From NCBI GenBank assembly GCA_034508935.3, contig CM067445.1, positions 46,431,337 to 46,495,336 of the forward strand: 64,000 nt of DNA, in the 5' to 3' direction. Below the pieces are notes generated by a model. That model worked only from the letters and a program-made list of their open reading frames with translations. It had not been told where the DNA came from and did no database searches. This document shows, piece by piece, positions 1 to 12,035 of the stretch (position 1 is the stretch's first letter; every line of letters begins with the position of its first letter). The translations under genes and the position numbers were made by a program. The DNA comes from Berghia stephanieae. Taxonomy: Eukaryota > Mollusca > Gastropoda > Nudibranchia > Aeolidiidae.

Positions 1-40
1 TGTTTCCAGAATAATACGGCAGTTAACTGGTTAAGGAACC
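1..40. repeat. Edge fragment of foldback-type repeat
   Basis: The first bases contain ACGGCAGTTAACTGG, which closely matches the outer end of the inverted-repeat element near 5,100 (ACGGCAGTTAACTTGCC). It is probably the end of another copy whose body lies left of the window. Confidence 0.3.
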
Positions 41-164
41 GTTCTGTCTCTATAATAATTATCTTATTTGACAAGTTTGAGAGATCTATAGCTAAAAGGT
101 GAAGTGTTTTTAACTTTGAGAGCCACGGGTTTTGCAAACACTAAAGACTATCAACACCATTACT

Positions 165-783
165 ACAAAGGCCCACAACCCTACTCTTTGATAATTTATG
201 CGTCATGCAAGAGCGACTGTTGCACCGATTTAACGTATGCCTTATTTGTTTAACAGTAAGCTTTAGGTAGGTACATATCACGTACTACTGTATTTGAAAT
301 TAAAGTGACTAGGTAGACCATCTTAGCAGAACATTAAGACCAAACTGCATTTATTTTTCACTCAAAAGGTTGGAAAGGGGGGGGGGGGGGGGGGGGGGTT
401 GCATATCGTAGATTAGGGCAAAGGTCCATAACTCCATGGTGATGTATGGTGATGTCAAGAGCGACTGTTGCACCTCTTACTACTAGATACTGTATTTGAA
501 ACGAAGTGGTAAGGGAGACCATCATGGAAGAATACCTTGCATCTTTCAACTTAGACAAAGTCTTGATTTTGGCCTGGGAGACTCAAATTATAGGTCCACG
601 AACTATACAAAGGGAAATAACCGTTGATTGCGACAAAGGTCTGTAACTATGATAATCTATGCGCGATTGAACATCGTATATTATGCTCTTTAGTTAATTA
701 CATACTTACTACTTATTAATGTACTTGAAATGGAAGTGACTGGGTAACCCATCTTAACAGTATTAGTCTAATTCGAGGAAACT

Positions 784-819
<36 letters not shown>

Positions 820-939
820 CTCTTCTCTCTCTCTCTCTCTCTTCTCCTCTCTCCTCTCTCTCTTTCCCTCCCCCTCTCTCTTCATCCTCACTACTTCCTT
901 CTATCTATCTACTCTTTCATCTTATCTATCTATCTATCT

Positions 940-973
<34 letters not shown>

Positions 974-1300
974 GATCTCTATCTTCCTCTCCCTCTCTAT
1001 CCCCTCTCTCTCTCTCTCTCTCTCTCTCCACACACACACACATACACACACACACTCCCTCGCTCTCTCAATAAACAAAGTCTTCATTTTTATTATTGTG
1101 TGGAGAAGGAACTAAGGATAAAGGCACATATTTCTTTTTTATTATGATTCTGCGTCATTCGAGAGCTACTGTTGCACCTTTTTACTACAATAATTGGAAT
1201 TGATGTTGCTAGGGGGACCACCGACCACCATTAAAGACAAACTTGGATTTTTCACCCAAGAAAAAGTCTTGTTTTGGTTTTGGGGCTAATGGAGTAAATT
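165..1300. repeat. Diverged ~230-bp tandem repeat, about four units
   Basis: Units begin near 165, 400, 625 and 1,100. Three share a block around GAGCGACTGTTGCACC (weak in the third unit), and all carry some form of a TACTAC...GTATTTGAAATGAAGTGAC...GACCATCTT stretch. Spacing is about 230 bp between the first three units; the last is displaced by a compound microsatellite. The units differ by many substitutions and indels, so the array is old. A G20 run lies at 377-397 between units. I cannot link it to a known satellite family. Confidence 0.55.
788..1075. repeat. Compound microsatellite (CT)n-(CTAT)n-(CT)n-(CA)n
   Basis: Pyrimidine-rich CT tract, a CTAT tract at about 900-973, then CT and CA dinucleotides. 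It interrupts the ~230-bp tandem repeat. Confidence 0.9.
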
Positions 1301-1450
1301 ATCAAACCTTGTCTATTTGAGTGGAAGTATATTGCTCTATCGACTGAGCAATCGTGACTCCTACAGCGACATACCATCATCGTCATATCACCGTTATATT
1401 CACTATTATCGTCTTTGTCACCTATTTGGCACTTGGACTGGGCGTGTTTG

Positions 1451-1536
1451 GTAATCGATAATCGATTTATCGATGGGAATAAGGATCAAAGTTAAGATTC
1501 CCATTGGATATCGGATGGTTATTGATTTATCGATTA
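1451..1536. repeat. Imperfect inverted repeat
   Basis: GGTAATCGATAATCG near the left side pairs with TTATCGATTACC near the right side, and an inner ATTCCC pairs with GGGAAT. It could be the end of a small DNA transposon; no second terminus was delimited. Confidence 0.35.
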
Positions 1537-1867
1537 CCTAGCGATTCTTTGGGTCAAGACGGACAGAATATCGTGGTCTATAGTATCGGATTGGCAGAGA
1601 TTGGTGGGTTGCTATTTATGATTTGCGTTTCTGTAAAATACTCACCTATTCTGAAGGCCAGATCAGTCGTACCAATACTCAAAATTATTTGTGATCTTTA
1701 TTATTTAGAGTCTGTTAGAACTTAGCCTTCGTTAACTTATACCCTGACAATGGAAATTGTATTTTGATGTCATTTTTTTGGTTAGTGCAACGCCTAGTGA
1801 GTTGTCGTTGGGGTTGCTCAATCAAGGGAATAATTGATTCCATTGGTTGATCTATTATAAAAATGAG

Positions 1868-2150
1868 CTTTTATATAGCGCAATATCCACTAAACGTGCT
1901 CAAAGCGCTTTACAAGGGATCCCTGGCTATCAGCAACATTTAACATGTAGGACGGGACATGAGGCTTTTTAGGCGATATTACAATTTTCTTTTTCGGACA
2001 GAGACAACGCTGTTAACGGCCAGGTACTCTTTTTACACCTGACTATGGTGAGAGAATGTGAGTAAAAAGCCTTCTCCAATGACTCAACTATGCGCCGAGC
2101 GAGGCTCGAACCCAGGACTTTCCGATCCGAAAGCGAGCCGCACAACTATT
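1868..2150 (-). repeat. tRNA-derived SINE, family 2
   Basis: Read on the minus strand, the element starts with a tRNA-like head (B-box-like GGTTCGAGCC near 2,110) followed by a conserved body containing GAGTAAAAAG, the GTTAACAGCG-type motif, and a tail matching GAGCACGTTTAGTGGATATTG. Related copies occur near 3.9, 11.8, 16.3, 19.9, 20.1, 38.7, 50.0 and 56.2 kb. The tRNA-like promoter boxes suggest RNA polymerase III origin; this copy is diverged. Confidence 0.7.
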
Positions 2151-2309
2151 AAATTCAACCCAACATTTGCTTTCTTCTGATGGGCAGGCTTTGTGTTTTG
2201 ACGCATTTTTTTTTTTTTTTGGTCAGTGTCAAGTCTTATCCTTTGTTATCCTAGAGCCTGACACTTGGACGTGTATTGTCACGTCATTTTTAGCGAGTAT
2301 TAATAATTA

Positions 2310-2319
2310 AAAAAAAAAA

Positions 2320-2359
<40 letters not shown>

Positions 2360-2402
2360 TAATAATATAATAATATAATAATAATATAATATAATAATAA
2401 TA

Positions 2403-2434
<32 letters not shown>

Positions 2435-2485
2435 TAATAAATAAAATAATAATAATAAATAATAAATAAAATAATAATAATAATC

Positions 2486-2543
<58 letters not shown>

Positions 2544-2599
2544 GGATAATAGTAATAATAATAATAATAACAATAATGATAATAGTAGTAGTAGTAGTA

Positions 2600-2672
<73 letters not shown>
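2310..2672. repeat. (AAT)n microsatellite with AGT block
   Basis: About 360 bp of ATA/AAT trinucleotides with interruptions and a short AGT run near 2,584-2,602. It produces long artificial reading frames of single residues in several frames; none is a gene. Confidence 0.95.
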
Positions 2673-2674
<2 letters not shown>

Positions 2675-3307
2675 GCCCAAGCCGCAGTTTTCCTCGACTT
2701 GACCACTTTGGCACTGTTTATACACACCAACACAATTTCAACAATATAAATTATATTGATTTAATGAAATGTGTATGATCTTTGTGAACGCAAAAAGACG
2801 TCCAGTGAATATTTCTCCCCTAACAAGTCTCCTGGAAACATTAATCATATTCTCAAGTCATAGTTTTTACTCATCAATTAATTGCTATGTCAAAATAGGG
2901 GAGTGGGGTAGGTGGAGTGGAGGGGGGGGGGGGGGATTGCAAATTTACCCCCGACGAAGGACGACAGTTAATTATTCAGATCCGATCAAAGTACATTTCA
3001 ACATAAAACTAAAATCCATAAAAACCTTGAAAACAGCAAAAGACAACACCTTTGATAGACGACAATGGCAATTAATCACGGTTCAAATAAAGAGAGCTGC
3101 CGACTGCTCAGGCGTAGATAAATAAAACCAGGTCAGGGTGTTGGATAGATCAATTGAGGGAATGCGTGTCTTACCTTATTCAGTCCCTTGTTCAGTGACT
3201 TAGCAATGCTTGCGACGACTCACTCACATTGGACTGTTATCCCAGTGTTGTGACTTCTTTTTTTTCTGTCTTGTGTGAACTGTGAGTTTTGGTCATTCGT
3301 AGAAATA

Positions 3308-3607
3308 CGCTTCAACAGTCGTAACGTCACTTCCCTCGCAATGACGCATGGTAACTTAGTAACTGGCTCTAAACTATCGGAACAGTGGCGGACACCCTTA
3401 TGAAATATTTCTCCGACGAGCATAAAAGCGTATCCAGAGGGAAAAAAAACCCCCATAAATCTGATCATGTTTTGACTTTTACACATTCTGATCACAAGAC
3501 ATATGAAACGTTCTAGCCAGCATGAAAAATAAAAAGTACCGATTTTCTTTGTTTAGACCCACGATGGCCGCCGTTGCTGGGCGACGTGATATCTGACTAT
3601 TGAATCC
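3308..3607 (+). mobile_element. TA-inserting MITE, copy 1 (mariner-like)
   Basis: About 300 bp sharing most of its length with 17,362-17,655 and with the reverse complement of the right window edge. The left end reads CGCTTCAACAGTCGTAACGTCAC and the right end is roughly its inverted complement (GTGATATCTGACTATTGAATCC). A TA precedes the left end. There is no coding capacity. It is best read as a non-autonomous Tc1/mariner-type element; the superfamily is inferred from the TA target only. Confidence 0.55.
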
Positions 3608-3864
3608 AATTATCAAGCCCTTTGGAATAGTTTTTTCCATGTTAGTTTTCCAAATTGTAATGTTTGATGTGTTTGGAATCAACTAAGGGACACAAACGGC
3701 AACTAATACATCCTTTATACCCATAATTTCTTCTACCCCAGGCATTCACCACGACATGCTTTGTTGCTGAACACGCGTTGGCATTTTACTCAAGAAACTC
3801 TTAACATTTTGTAATTCGGATCAATTCCAAGTAAACTTCTTTTCTTAAAAAAAGATTGAAGCAT

Positions 3865-4145
3865 GGATTTGAGCATCCATTCACTGCACGTGTTCAAAAC
3901 GCTTTACGTCGGGTCCCGAGCTAACTAACACAACATGTGGAGCGAGAGATGGCGCTTGTTATGCAATATTACAATTTCTTTTTGGACAGAGAAAACGCTG
4001 TTAACGCCCAGGTACTCATTTAACACATGAGCACATTGAGAGAATGTAAGCAACGAGCCTTTTCCAATGACTCAACTATGCGCCGCTCAGAGCGGGACAA
4101 ACCTTGGACCGTCTCGATCTGAAGGTGAGTGTTATAATACAAGAT
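3865..4145 (-). repeat. tRNA-derived SINE, family 2
   Basis: Same family as the copy at 1,868-2,150: CACGTGTTCAAAACGCTTTAC near its low-coordinate end, GAGAATGTAAG in the middle and a degraded tRNA-like head at the high-coordinate end. Confidence 0.6.
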
Positions 4146-4856
4146 ATACCATATATCTTCACTTTGGGTGTCGGGTTCACCTTGACACAGATAATACCGC
4201 ACATATTTAAACGCCTCATTAACCATAACAAAGTAAAAATTATCATGCATGTAAACATCGGCGCTCATAAAAAGTTGACATATCAACCATATCACTGTAA
4301 ACATGATTGAAATTCGACCGCATTTTTTTCGACTTTTCATTCATGAGAACACGAAAGAGTTAAATTACGCCATATTCTTATAGGTAAATGACATTGAAAA
4401 AAAAGACTTAGGTAGAAACATTTGTACGTACTTCAAATTATATCGATAGATTAAAATGAACTTCAACAATTGAAAAAACAAAACAAACCCAACTTAAGTC
4501 TTGGACGTATACAGCAGAGATAATTGACCTCTTTGAAGAGTCAGCTCTGAGACGTTTAGATAAGTTAAGGTTCATATCGATATTTGAAATAAAAGTTTTC
4601 TGGTCAAAATTAACAAAAAAAGGTTTTCTCAGAGTTTGGCTGTAAATTTAGAATCTCTTTGACAATCAAACAACGGTCGTAAAATGGAAACATAGTTACA
4701 TTTGACAAAGCATAGGGAGAACCCCCGCAGCTTCTATTGAAACAAACAGTTTACGATAGAAACCAACGCGGTGTTTGGAATAACAGCTAACAGTGAATTA
4801 ATTTTTTATGATACATAATAAAGATTTCAAAAAAAATGAATTAATTAACCATTCCA

Positions 4857-5106
4857 CTGCAGTACTCTTGAAAAACACGTTTTAAAAATTGGCCAGAAAA
4901 CTAGTTCTTCGATAATAAACGATTGATTTAAATGGCCCGCAACGGAACGGTTGCATCTTGGCAAAAGCTCTCAAACATGGGACTTCGAGCGGGTTTTTTG
5001 GGTTTTTTTTTTGTTTTGTTTGTTTGTTGCCAAGATGAGCGTTATTTAAATGGTGGACGAGTTTTCTGGCCAAATTTTCAAATACGTGTCTTTCTAAAGT
5101 ACGGCA
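4857..5106. mobile_element. Foldback MITE with ~100-bp inverted arms
   Basis: The left arm starts CTGCAGTACTCTTGAAAAAC and the right arm ends with the near reverse complement (TTTCTAAAGTACGGCAG). Both arms contain the GGCCAGAAAACT / AGTTTTCTGGCC core and CATCTTGGCAA / TTGCCAAGATG. The loop is a short GC-richer segment followed by a T/G-rich run near 4,994-5,028. Fragments of the same family lie near 4.6, 20.9, 21.45, 25.65 and 28.03 kb. Confidence 0.6.
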
Positions 5107-5300
5107 GTTAACTTGCCAATTTGGGGTGAGAATGACTCTGAGGGTTGCCCTGCTCGGCATTGCAAGGGGAGGGATTGAGCAGAATGGGGGCATTCGTCAT
5201 AAGCAAATGATTTACGCCAAGAAGAAAATTAACCCCCTTTGGGTAAGGCAGAACTTCTTTCAAATTATTTGGAGATGTTGATTTCACCATACATAACTAG

Positions 5301-5555
5301 GGGGTCCCGATACCTCAGTTGGTAGAGCACTCGTTTCACACGCAAAGGGTCCGAGATCAATCCGAGTGCAGTCAAAGATTTTGTCTGACCCACCTGTCCA
5401 CCCAGCAGTGGTTGGGTAGATGGGTTCTTTTAGATCTGGCGGATAGTACTTTGCGATAGACTACGGTCCTATCCAAAGGATTGCAAGCAATCGCTATAGT
5501 TCGTTTCACGCTATATAAACCGGGATAAACTTCGGCTTCTTGGGCCTCTTTGCTC
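5301..5555 (+). repeat. tRNA-derived SINE, family 1
   Basis: Begins with a tRNA-like segment carrying an A-box-like CAGTTGGTAGAGC and a degenerate B box near 5,350. The body contains CCACCCAGCAGTGGTTGGG and a 3' part CACGCTATATAAACCGGG. Other copies lie near 26.3 (minus), 33.2, 40.3 and 53.5 kb (minus, truncated). The CCACCCAG...TGGGTA stretch resembles the shared core seen in some deuterostome SINEs; this is an inference from memory, not a search. Confidence 0.7.
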
Positions 5556-7195
5556 TTAGGGACAAATTTAAAAATAATAACTTTCAGACCTAACACATGT
5601 GACCTGTCGTTTCAAAACGGTGGTAACTTGAACCAGATGACAAAATGAAAAATACTTGATTGTTTGTAGTATGGTTGAGAGAATTTAGTGATAACTTATC
5701 ACCGAACAAGCGATTTAAAGTCAATAGAATGATGAGTATGACGTCAACTTCATTTATTATAATCTATCATTATAAAAAGATCCGCTATATTGTGTCATGA
5801 ACCCTGTGTTTTGAACGGTCAAACATCTACTGGTTATTTCTCAATAAATGTGAATGATAAAATAAAAGTATAATGTTTACATGTCAAGGGCCGGGGGGGG
5901 GGGGTGTATTTTGTATTCATTCATATCAGTTCACGCTCCATATAGCCTCGCTAATGATGTTCAGTAGAATTTATAAGGGTTTAATCAATATATTGTATTC
6001 TATATCCATGATTTTAACCAAAAAAGATAATAGGGGAGCGGAGGGGGGGGGGGGGTGTTATGTTTTTGTCTTTAATGTCTTACAATAAAACGCTTTGTAT
6101 GCACAATCTACACCGTAACCTGGGGCCCCAAACGGCTACCTTACCATATAATGGTCGGTCAAGTAGGTGTTGGTACCAGGCGGTCAGCCACTTAGGTAGA
6201 GTGACCCCGAGAACTGATACATTACGGCCACTGGCTCAAAGGACAATTAAACACTAACTGCAATAATTTTTGTTCCATTTATTAATGGACGCCCGGGGTA
6301 TAAAAAGCATTAAGCAATGACCACAGAGACTAATGGGGCGTTAATAGGGACCTCCTGTCTCTCCTCTGTTCACTGTCACCTCAAGACGCTTGAGTGACCA
6401 GCAATGATCAATATATGAAATGGGTGGACAATCTAAGAGACCACTTCAAACTGAATGTTGGGCTTGGACATTGCTGACATGACCCCTCGCAATGATGAAA
6501 CCAAGCATATTTGGCCATACTATATTCCCTGATACGGCTGATACTCGTTTAGACGGAACGGTTGCAGAAGTTCCGTAGACAATCAAATTCAGGCGCGTGG
6601 CCTTACTTCCGTTTTTATTGAACCAATCAGAATGGTTAATTTTAATCAATCGTACATGGATTGGTCTGGGAAAATTTCCAACAAAAAAAAAAGCGCCCGC
6701 AGTCGAATTGCATACGGAATGTTTCCTTAAGACGTTACCACACGTTCCGTGTTTATCACCAATAATGGATGTACGGCAAATGGACAAAGACCCTTGCGAC
6801 GAATTCCTCAAGATTATACACATATTATAAGTTCTTTTATTATATTAATGTGTTCAGCTGTTGTCTTGGTCGATTCCGCACTTCGCAGTGGTCGTAAACG
6901 TACATTTACATCACATTGGGTGCCCCCACCCCCACAACCATTTGCAATGGCCGTAGGTCATATTGTAACAGGTTTCCAAACATCTTGTCACTGTAGGGGA
7001 TAAGAAGGAAATTGGAATGTGGTGAATAAGTAATTCTGTTTAAAAAAAATAATGGCATACTGTATTATGTCACACTCTGTCAGTCTGCCATTCTTTTATT
7101 CCTCCTCTTACACGACATCCTACGACCTCTCCTCCCCCTCCCCCACATCATACTTCTCATCCTTCTCCGCCTCCTCCTCCCCCTTCTCCTCCTCC
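5556..7195. other. No gene or repeat family recognised
   Basis: Unique-looking sequence with two poly-G runs (near 5,891 and 6,041). Reading frames here are short and have no recognisable domain. A CA-rich, more GC-balanced stretch at 6,090-6,260 gave no match to a family I know. Confidence 0.5.
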
Positions 7196-7286
7196 TCCCA
7201 ATTCTTCTTTCTTCTTCTTCTTCTTCTTCTTCTTCTTCTTCTTCTTCTTCTTCTTCTTCTTCTTCTTCTTCTTCTTCTTCTTCTTC

Positions 7287-7325
<39 letters not shown>

Positions 7326-7462
7326 GGCATCTTCTTCTTCTTCTTCTTCTTCTTCTTCTTCTTCTTCTTCTTCTTCTTCTTCTTCTTCTTCTTCTTCTCT
7401 ATTCTTATTCTTCTTATTCTTATTCTTCTTATTCTACAACAATTGCTACTACTATTACTACC

Positions 7463-7560
<98 letters not shown>

Positions 7561-7668
7561 GTCTTCGACTTCGTCCACCTCTTCTTCTTCTTCTTCTTCT
7601 TCTTCTTCTTCTTCTTCTTCTTCTTCTTCTTCTTCTTCTTCTACTTATTCTCAACCCCCCCCCCCCCC
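7196..7668. repeat. Compound triplet microsatellite (CTT)n(CAT)n(CTT)n(ACT)n(TTC)n
   Basis: About 470 bp of pyrimidine-biased trinucleotides in sequential blocks, ending in a run of C. The long poly-Leu/Ser/Thr or poly-Lys/Arg frames over it are artefacts of the repeat. Confidence 0.97.
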
Positions 7669-7739
7669 CCAATCATACAAATTTGTCACCATAACAAAAA
7701 CTCACAAATCCATCGACTGTTAATTGTTTGCCGCAGGCT

Positions 7740-9185
7740 TCGATTTTTTTTTCCTAAACAGACCAAATAATCACTTCAGCATACATTTTAATTTCATTTC
7801 GCTTCGTTTGTTTCCAATCGAATTATATATTTTTTTAATATATCAAAGACAGTTTTTACACAATGAAATGATTCCATACAAACGAACGGAGCCCCTATCG
7901 TGTCTTTTATTTGTCTAATGTTCTCCTTTCTTAAACATGAATTCAATTCTCAATTATTTTTGCTTAATTGAAAGCAACGGTTACGCCCAAAAGAATCCGC
8001 AATGATTTAGAAAATTACAACTTTGCCCGCTTCTCCCTTTGAAAAGCTGAACTAATAATGCCAATTTCTTTGATGTGTGTCGTATTATGCTGTTATTTAT
8101 TCTTAATTTGAGAAACTTAAATGGTGTCACTATATAACACAAAGACCTTATCTAGAAATGTTCACAACAGACTTGCTCAATAAATATCAAAGTCGTTGAA
8201 AAGATTGGAAACTTTGGAAAGGGTTAAATTTCTCCCCGATTGTTCTTCGAGTGAAAATTATCAAATCGTGGCGTTTTTTATCCAATATCTGATTGTCAAT
8301 CAAAATTCAACAATGATCAGGGTATATCGTTTTCCTTTTGTTAGCGACAAGTTACTAATGTTGTAGAAAAAAAAAGAATATGACAGCTCACAGAAAAGAA
8401 CAAAATTCTAAAAGTGGAACGTTTCGGGTTCAAAAGCCTTCATCAGTAAACAATAAAAGCAGTTAAAATGAATATTTCCCGTTTAACCAAGATTAACGTC
8501 TACCCGGATTTAACGTGCCCTATTATCGTTTTCTATTTTTTCCGTAAGTTGTTATAATATTCATCTTTGTTCAATACTTGTTAAAGTGCACAGCTTCAAG
8601 CAGCTTTATTTTTACAGTAACTGGTGCTGAGGTCTATGTGCTGGAATTATTGATTGGTGTACAAAGTAGGCAAAAAAAAAAAAAAGCGTATCCTGTAAAA
8701 ACGCAACAAGTTAATCAATTTGAAAGATAGATTAACTTATTGAAATAAAACTAAAATTAACTATGGCCAAATCCTCGTGCCAAAATACAAAAATTTAATT
8801 GGTGGGGAAATAATATTACAACTATACATTTCAACAAACACACTGACGGTGTGCGAAAAATTTAATTCGTAATGTGGAAGTGAATTGGTGCACACATTTC
8901 GAACAAAATGGAAAAAAAATGTTGGTTTTTGTTATTGCGTGCAGTGTCGGTTACAATGAAGATATTACATCTCAAATTGGTAGTGCACCTTTGGCTATAG
9001 AACACTCTAAAATTTCGATGATGTGGTCCAAAAATAGAGAGTTATTGGAAACGGTGCTATTTTTTTGGGTACCTGGCGGTATCTACATTTGGTATTTATG
9101 AGGCGTTTCAATAGACGATCAAGTGGCGTTAATCATTCCTACTTTCGTTTTTACGGGAAACATTGAGAGTGTTGATTTTGAATAT
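7740..9185. other. No gene recognised
   Basis: AT-rich non-coding sequence. A stretch near 8,360-8,460 (AACGTTTCGGGTTCAAAAG...CTTCATCAG) resembles motifs found near 40.85 and 61.9 kb that may be termini of a retroelement family. Confidence 0.4.
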
Positions 9186-9975
9186 AAATAATTTTCCGGA
9201 TTTTTACTTGCTTCAGCTTTTGCTCCCTACGTGAGCGTAGACAACCAACGACTGACTTCCAAAGGACATGATGTTGGGCTGCCCTCTTCACTACCTTCTT
9301 CTTCAGTTCAGCCTTTGTGTTGCGCCTCCAGCTTTTACTTGGTTTTCCCCTTCTATGTTCCCCCAAAGGTTCATATGAGTGCTTGTCCCGTGATGCTGCA
9401 AATTTCTTCCTAATGTATGCCCAATCTAGATAGCCCCACTTCCTCTGTCGGATCTGCTGCTCGATCGGTGTATGTCCTGTACGTTGCCAGAGCTTTTCAG
9501 TGGTTATCTTCTCTGGCCACCTTATGTTTTAGATCCGTCTCATACATGTATTTGGAATTGTTTGTATCTTTTTGAGCATAGTTTTTGTTGTTCTCGTTTC
9601 CGATCCAAAGAGGAGGGCGGGCCTTCCATTTGCGTTGAGGATGCGGAGTTTGTTTATTAGATGGTTTACTTTTGAAGCCCAAACATTCTTCAGCAATATG
9701 AATATGAAGGCTGTTCGTGTTTTGTCAGTCCTAGATGATACATCTTTACCCGACCCGCCCCGCCCCGCCTCGCCACCCCCATCCTTTTTTTTTGTCCGTC
9801 ACAATCCCCAAGAAGTTAAATGACTCTACACATCTGACAGGCTCTCCTTTCACTGTCATGGTGTTCGGGCAGTGAAATTTAATTGAATCGGAATTATCCT
9901 CTTGTGATTTGTTATGAGCCTGAGCTCGCATTTTGATTGGTTGACAAAAAACAAACAAACAAACAAAAAACAAAA
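9186..9975 (-). mobile_element. LINE 3' fragment (C-terminal part of the RT ORF)
   Basis: Minus-strand translation gives, in broken frames, the segment following the reverse-transcriptase domain of a non-LTR retrotransposon: CVESFNFLGIVTD near 9,800, KVNHLINKLRILN near 9,650, then GEHRRGKPSKSWRRNTKAEL near 9,330 and a WKSVVGCLRSRRE end near 9,220. The G(K)xxRGRPxxTWRR-type motif is typical of the C-terminal zone of many LINEs. Frames are interrupted and the catalytic RT part is absent, so it is a dead 5'-truncated copy. The clade is not determined. Confidence 0.7.
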
Positions 9976-10577
9976 TAAGTTGAAGCAGAAAAGAGCGCCC
10001 AACATCGTCAACTAGCTACGTAATCAGACCATGTGACGGTCTCGTGATAAAAACGATCAAAAATCTTTTTAATTATAAAAAATTTACCCTGTTTGTGAAT
10101 TAAACTTTATTTTCAACGAAATGTGAAACAATTTTTGACTTGCAACGATTTATTTTGAATTAGGGTGGACTTTGCCTTTGAGGTTCCCATAGGGAATGCG
10201 GTTCTAAAATATATTTCTAAAAAAAATATTTTTTCCCCTCTACTCACAAAAATTGCTTCTTTCTTGAAAAATAATACATTTTAAATCATTTTCTACAGAA
10301 AGGAGACTGATTTAGAACACATTCTTTTTTAGATTTTAGGTTATTTAATACAGTGACATAGAAATAATACGTTGCCGTAACCAGGAATAAGTGATTTCGA
10401 ACAAACAAAAATTATCTGTACAAGTTAAAACATAAAAAATAGCAAAGCACATTTTCCTGCTTATGTAATTTCCTTGTAACAGTACAAACAAGTAAAAAGT
10501 ATCACAATGGAAAAAGAATAGATATGACATGAGAATAACAGTTTATATTATATCATTTTTTGATATTTCGTTATGTT

Positions 10578-10986
10578 AAAGTTGAATAATTACTGAAGAC
10601 TTTAGAAAGAAACTGGAGGCAACAGAAATGTAGTTTCTTAGAAGGATGTTAAGAATCTCATGGACAGAGAAGAAAGCTAATGAAGAAGTATTAGAGCAAG
10701 CTGAAACTAAAAGGTTACTAATTCGTACAATAAGAAGAAGACAAATGCAATTTTTAGGGCACCTAAATCGACATAAATGTATGAGCATCTTGCTCTCACA
10801 GGAAAGATAGAAGGTAAAAAGAGTAAAGGTAGACAAATAAAAACATATTTGAATAGTTGAACAGCTGGGTGATAAAGAAAGAGAATAGTAATATTAGTTT
10901 CTGAGATTATCTGATCAGAAAGATGGATGGCGTACTATGATCACCGATATCTGGCACAGACTTGTTACTTGAAGAAGAAGAAGAAG
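10578..10986 (+). mobile_element. 5'-truncated LINE with 13-bp target duplication
   Basis: Translated pieces include a LINE C-terminal pattern (RRMLRISWTEKKANEEVLEQ, RRRQMQFLGHLNRH, EGKKSKGRQIKTYLNS). The copy ends in a GAA-repeat tail. ATTTCGTTATGTT occurs at 10,565-10,577 and again at 10,987-10,999, flanking exactly this segment, as expected of target-primed reverse transcription. Internal stops show decay. No RT catalytic motif is included. Confidence 0.8.
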
Positions 10987-11129
10987 ATTTCGTTATGTTC
11001 TGTAGAATCCACATAAAATCACAACTCACACCGATCGAGGGATTGAATTAGGCAGCAAATGCATTCTTCCAATAGTCTGATTGGGACAATTGATGCTATG
11101 CGGTAAGTTAGAAAAATAAAATCAAAACA

Positions 11130-11375
11130 TCCACCAGCCGGTTTCTAACGTACCAACGCACAAAATAAAGTGTAACCTTAAACGTCTATAGTCTGATTAA
11201 AGCAATTTACTGAAAACTACTCATCAAAATGGCAGGCTAAAAACAATAACAAAGAACTGAGTGACGTCAATATCGTTCTATCTATACAATGCGAACTTAT
11301 TACCGATATGGCGGTCTGAAAACAACAAACAAAGAGTTTAGTGACGCCAACATCATTCATTCAGTTGTAGAAAGA
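11130..11375 (+). repeat. Arm repeats of the 17-19 kb foldback family
   Basis: TAACGTACCAACGCACAAAA, TATAGTCTGATTAAAGC, TACTCATCAAAATGGC, AACAATAACAAAGAACTGAG and TGACGTCAA...CGTTCTATCTATA match the right arm of the foldback element at 18,458-18,748 in the same order. A partial second copy of the end follows at 11,310-11,370. Confidence 0.6.
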
Positions 11376-11509
11376 CACCTAAAAGTGGTGACCTAGGTAC
11401 GGTTCTGCCCCTTTAGAGAATAAAAAGTCAAGTCCCAAAACACTTTTCGGGGAATTGTTAAAAAAAATACGGAATCATCCTGTTTAAAATATATAGGCAA
11501 AAACAAAAC

Positions 11510-11770
11510 AAGGCATAACAAAAGAAAAACAAAATAACAAAAAGAAAAGAAAAGAAAAAAAAAACCATAAACAAAAAAAAAAAAAAAACAAACAAAAAAA
11601 AAACCAACAAAAAAAACAACAACAGAAAACACCGACAGAAAAACAAGAACAAAACAATCATCAAACAAGCAAAAAAAACCCCAAAAAAAAAAACAAAAAA
11701 AAAAAAACTAACAAAAAAACAAAACAAAAACAAAAACAAAAAAAAACAAACAAAAAACAAAACAAAACAA
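11510..11770. repeat. A-rich low-complexity tract
   Basis: Roughly 260 bp of A runs broken by single C residues (AAAAC/AAAAAC). It may be the tail side of the adjacent SINE. Phe/Val-rich frames on the minus strand are artefacts. Confidence 0.85.
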
Positions 11771-11772
11771 AC

Positions 11773-12035
11773 TTGAACATTTATATAGAGCATTATCCAC
11801 ATGACTTGCTCAAAGTGCTTTACGATGATTCCCAACAGTCAACAGCAATACCAAACATGTAGGTCGAGGCATGGCGATATTACAGGTTTTTTTCCCCAAC
11901 AGATACAACTCTCAGGTACTCATACCTGAGGACGACTAGAGAATGTGAGTAAAGAGCCTTGTCCAAGGACTCAACTTTGCGCCGATGAACTTGAATCGCA
12001 GGCAAGTGTTATACCACAAGACCACAAAGCGGCAC
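11773..12035 (-). repeat. tRNA-derived SINE, family 2
   Basis: Shares TTTATATAGAGCATTATCCAC, GCTCAAAGTGCTTTAC, GAGAATGTGAGTAAAGAGCC and the tRNA-like end TATACCACAAGACCACA with the other family 2 copies. The A-rich tract next to its low-coordinate end is consistent with an A-rich tail of a minus-strand insertion only if expanded. Confidence 0.65.

Noticed and set aside
2290-2733. Long minus-strand reading frames of poly-Ile, poly-Tyr or poly-Leu
   Set aside because: They are translations of an AAT microsatellite in different frames.
5301-5375. tRNA gene candidate from CAGTTGGTAGAGC
   Set aside because: No acceptor stem or complete cloverleaf, and the sequence continues into a repeated SINE body.
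6446-6823. A 125-residue minus-strand frame
   Set aside because: No recognisable domain, no splice sites supporting it, and an overlapping frame on the other strand of similar quality.
7052-7723. A 223-residue plus-strand and a 171-residue minus-strand frame
   Set aside because: Both are translations of CTT/ACT triplet repeats with short unique flanks; no domain and no splice context.
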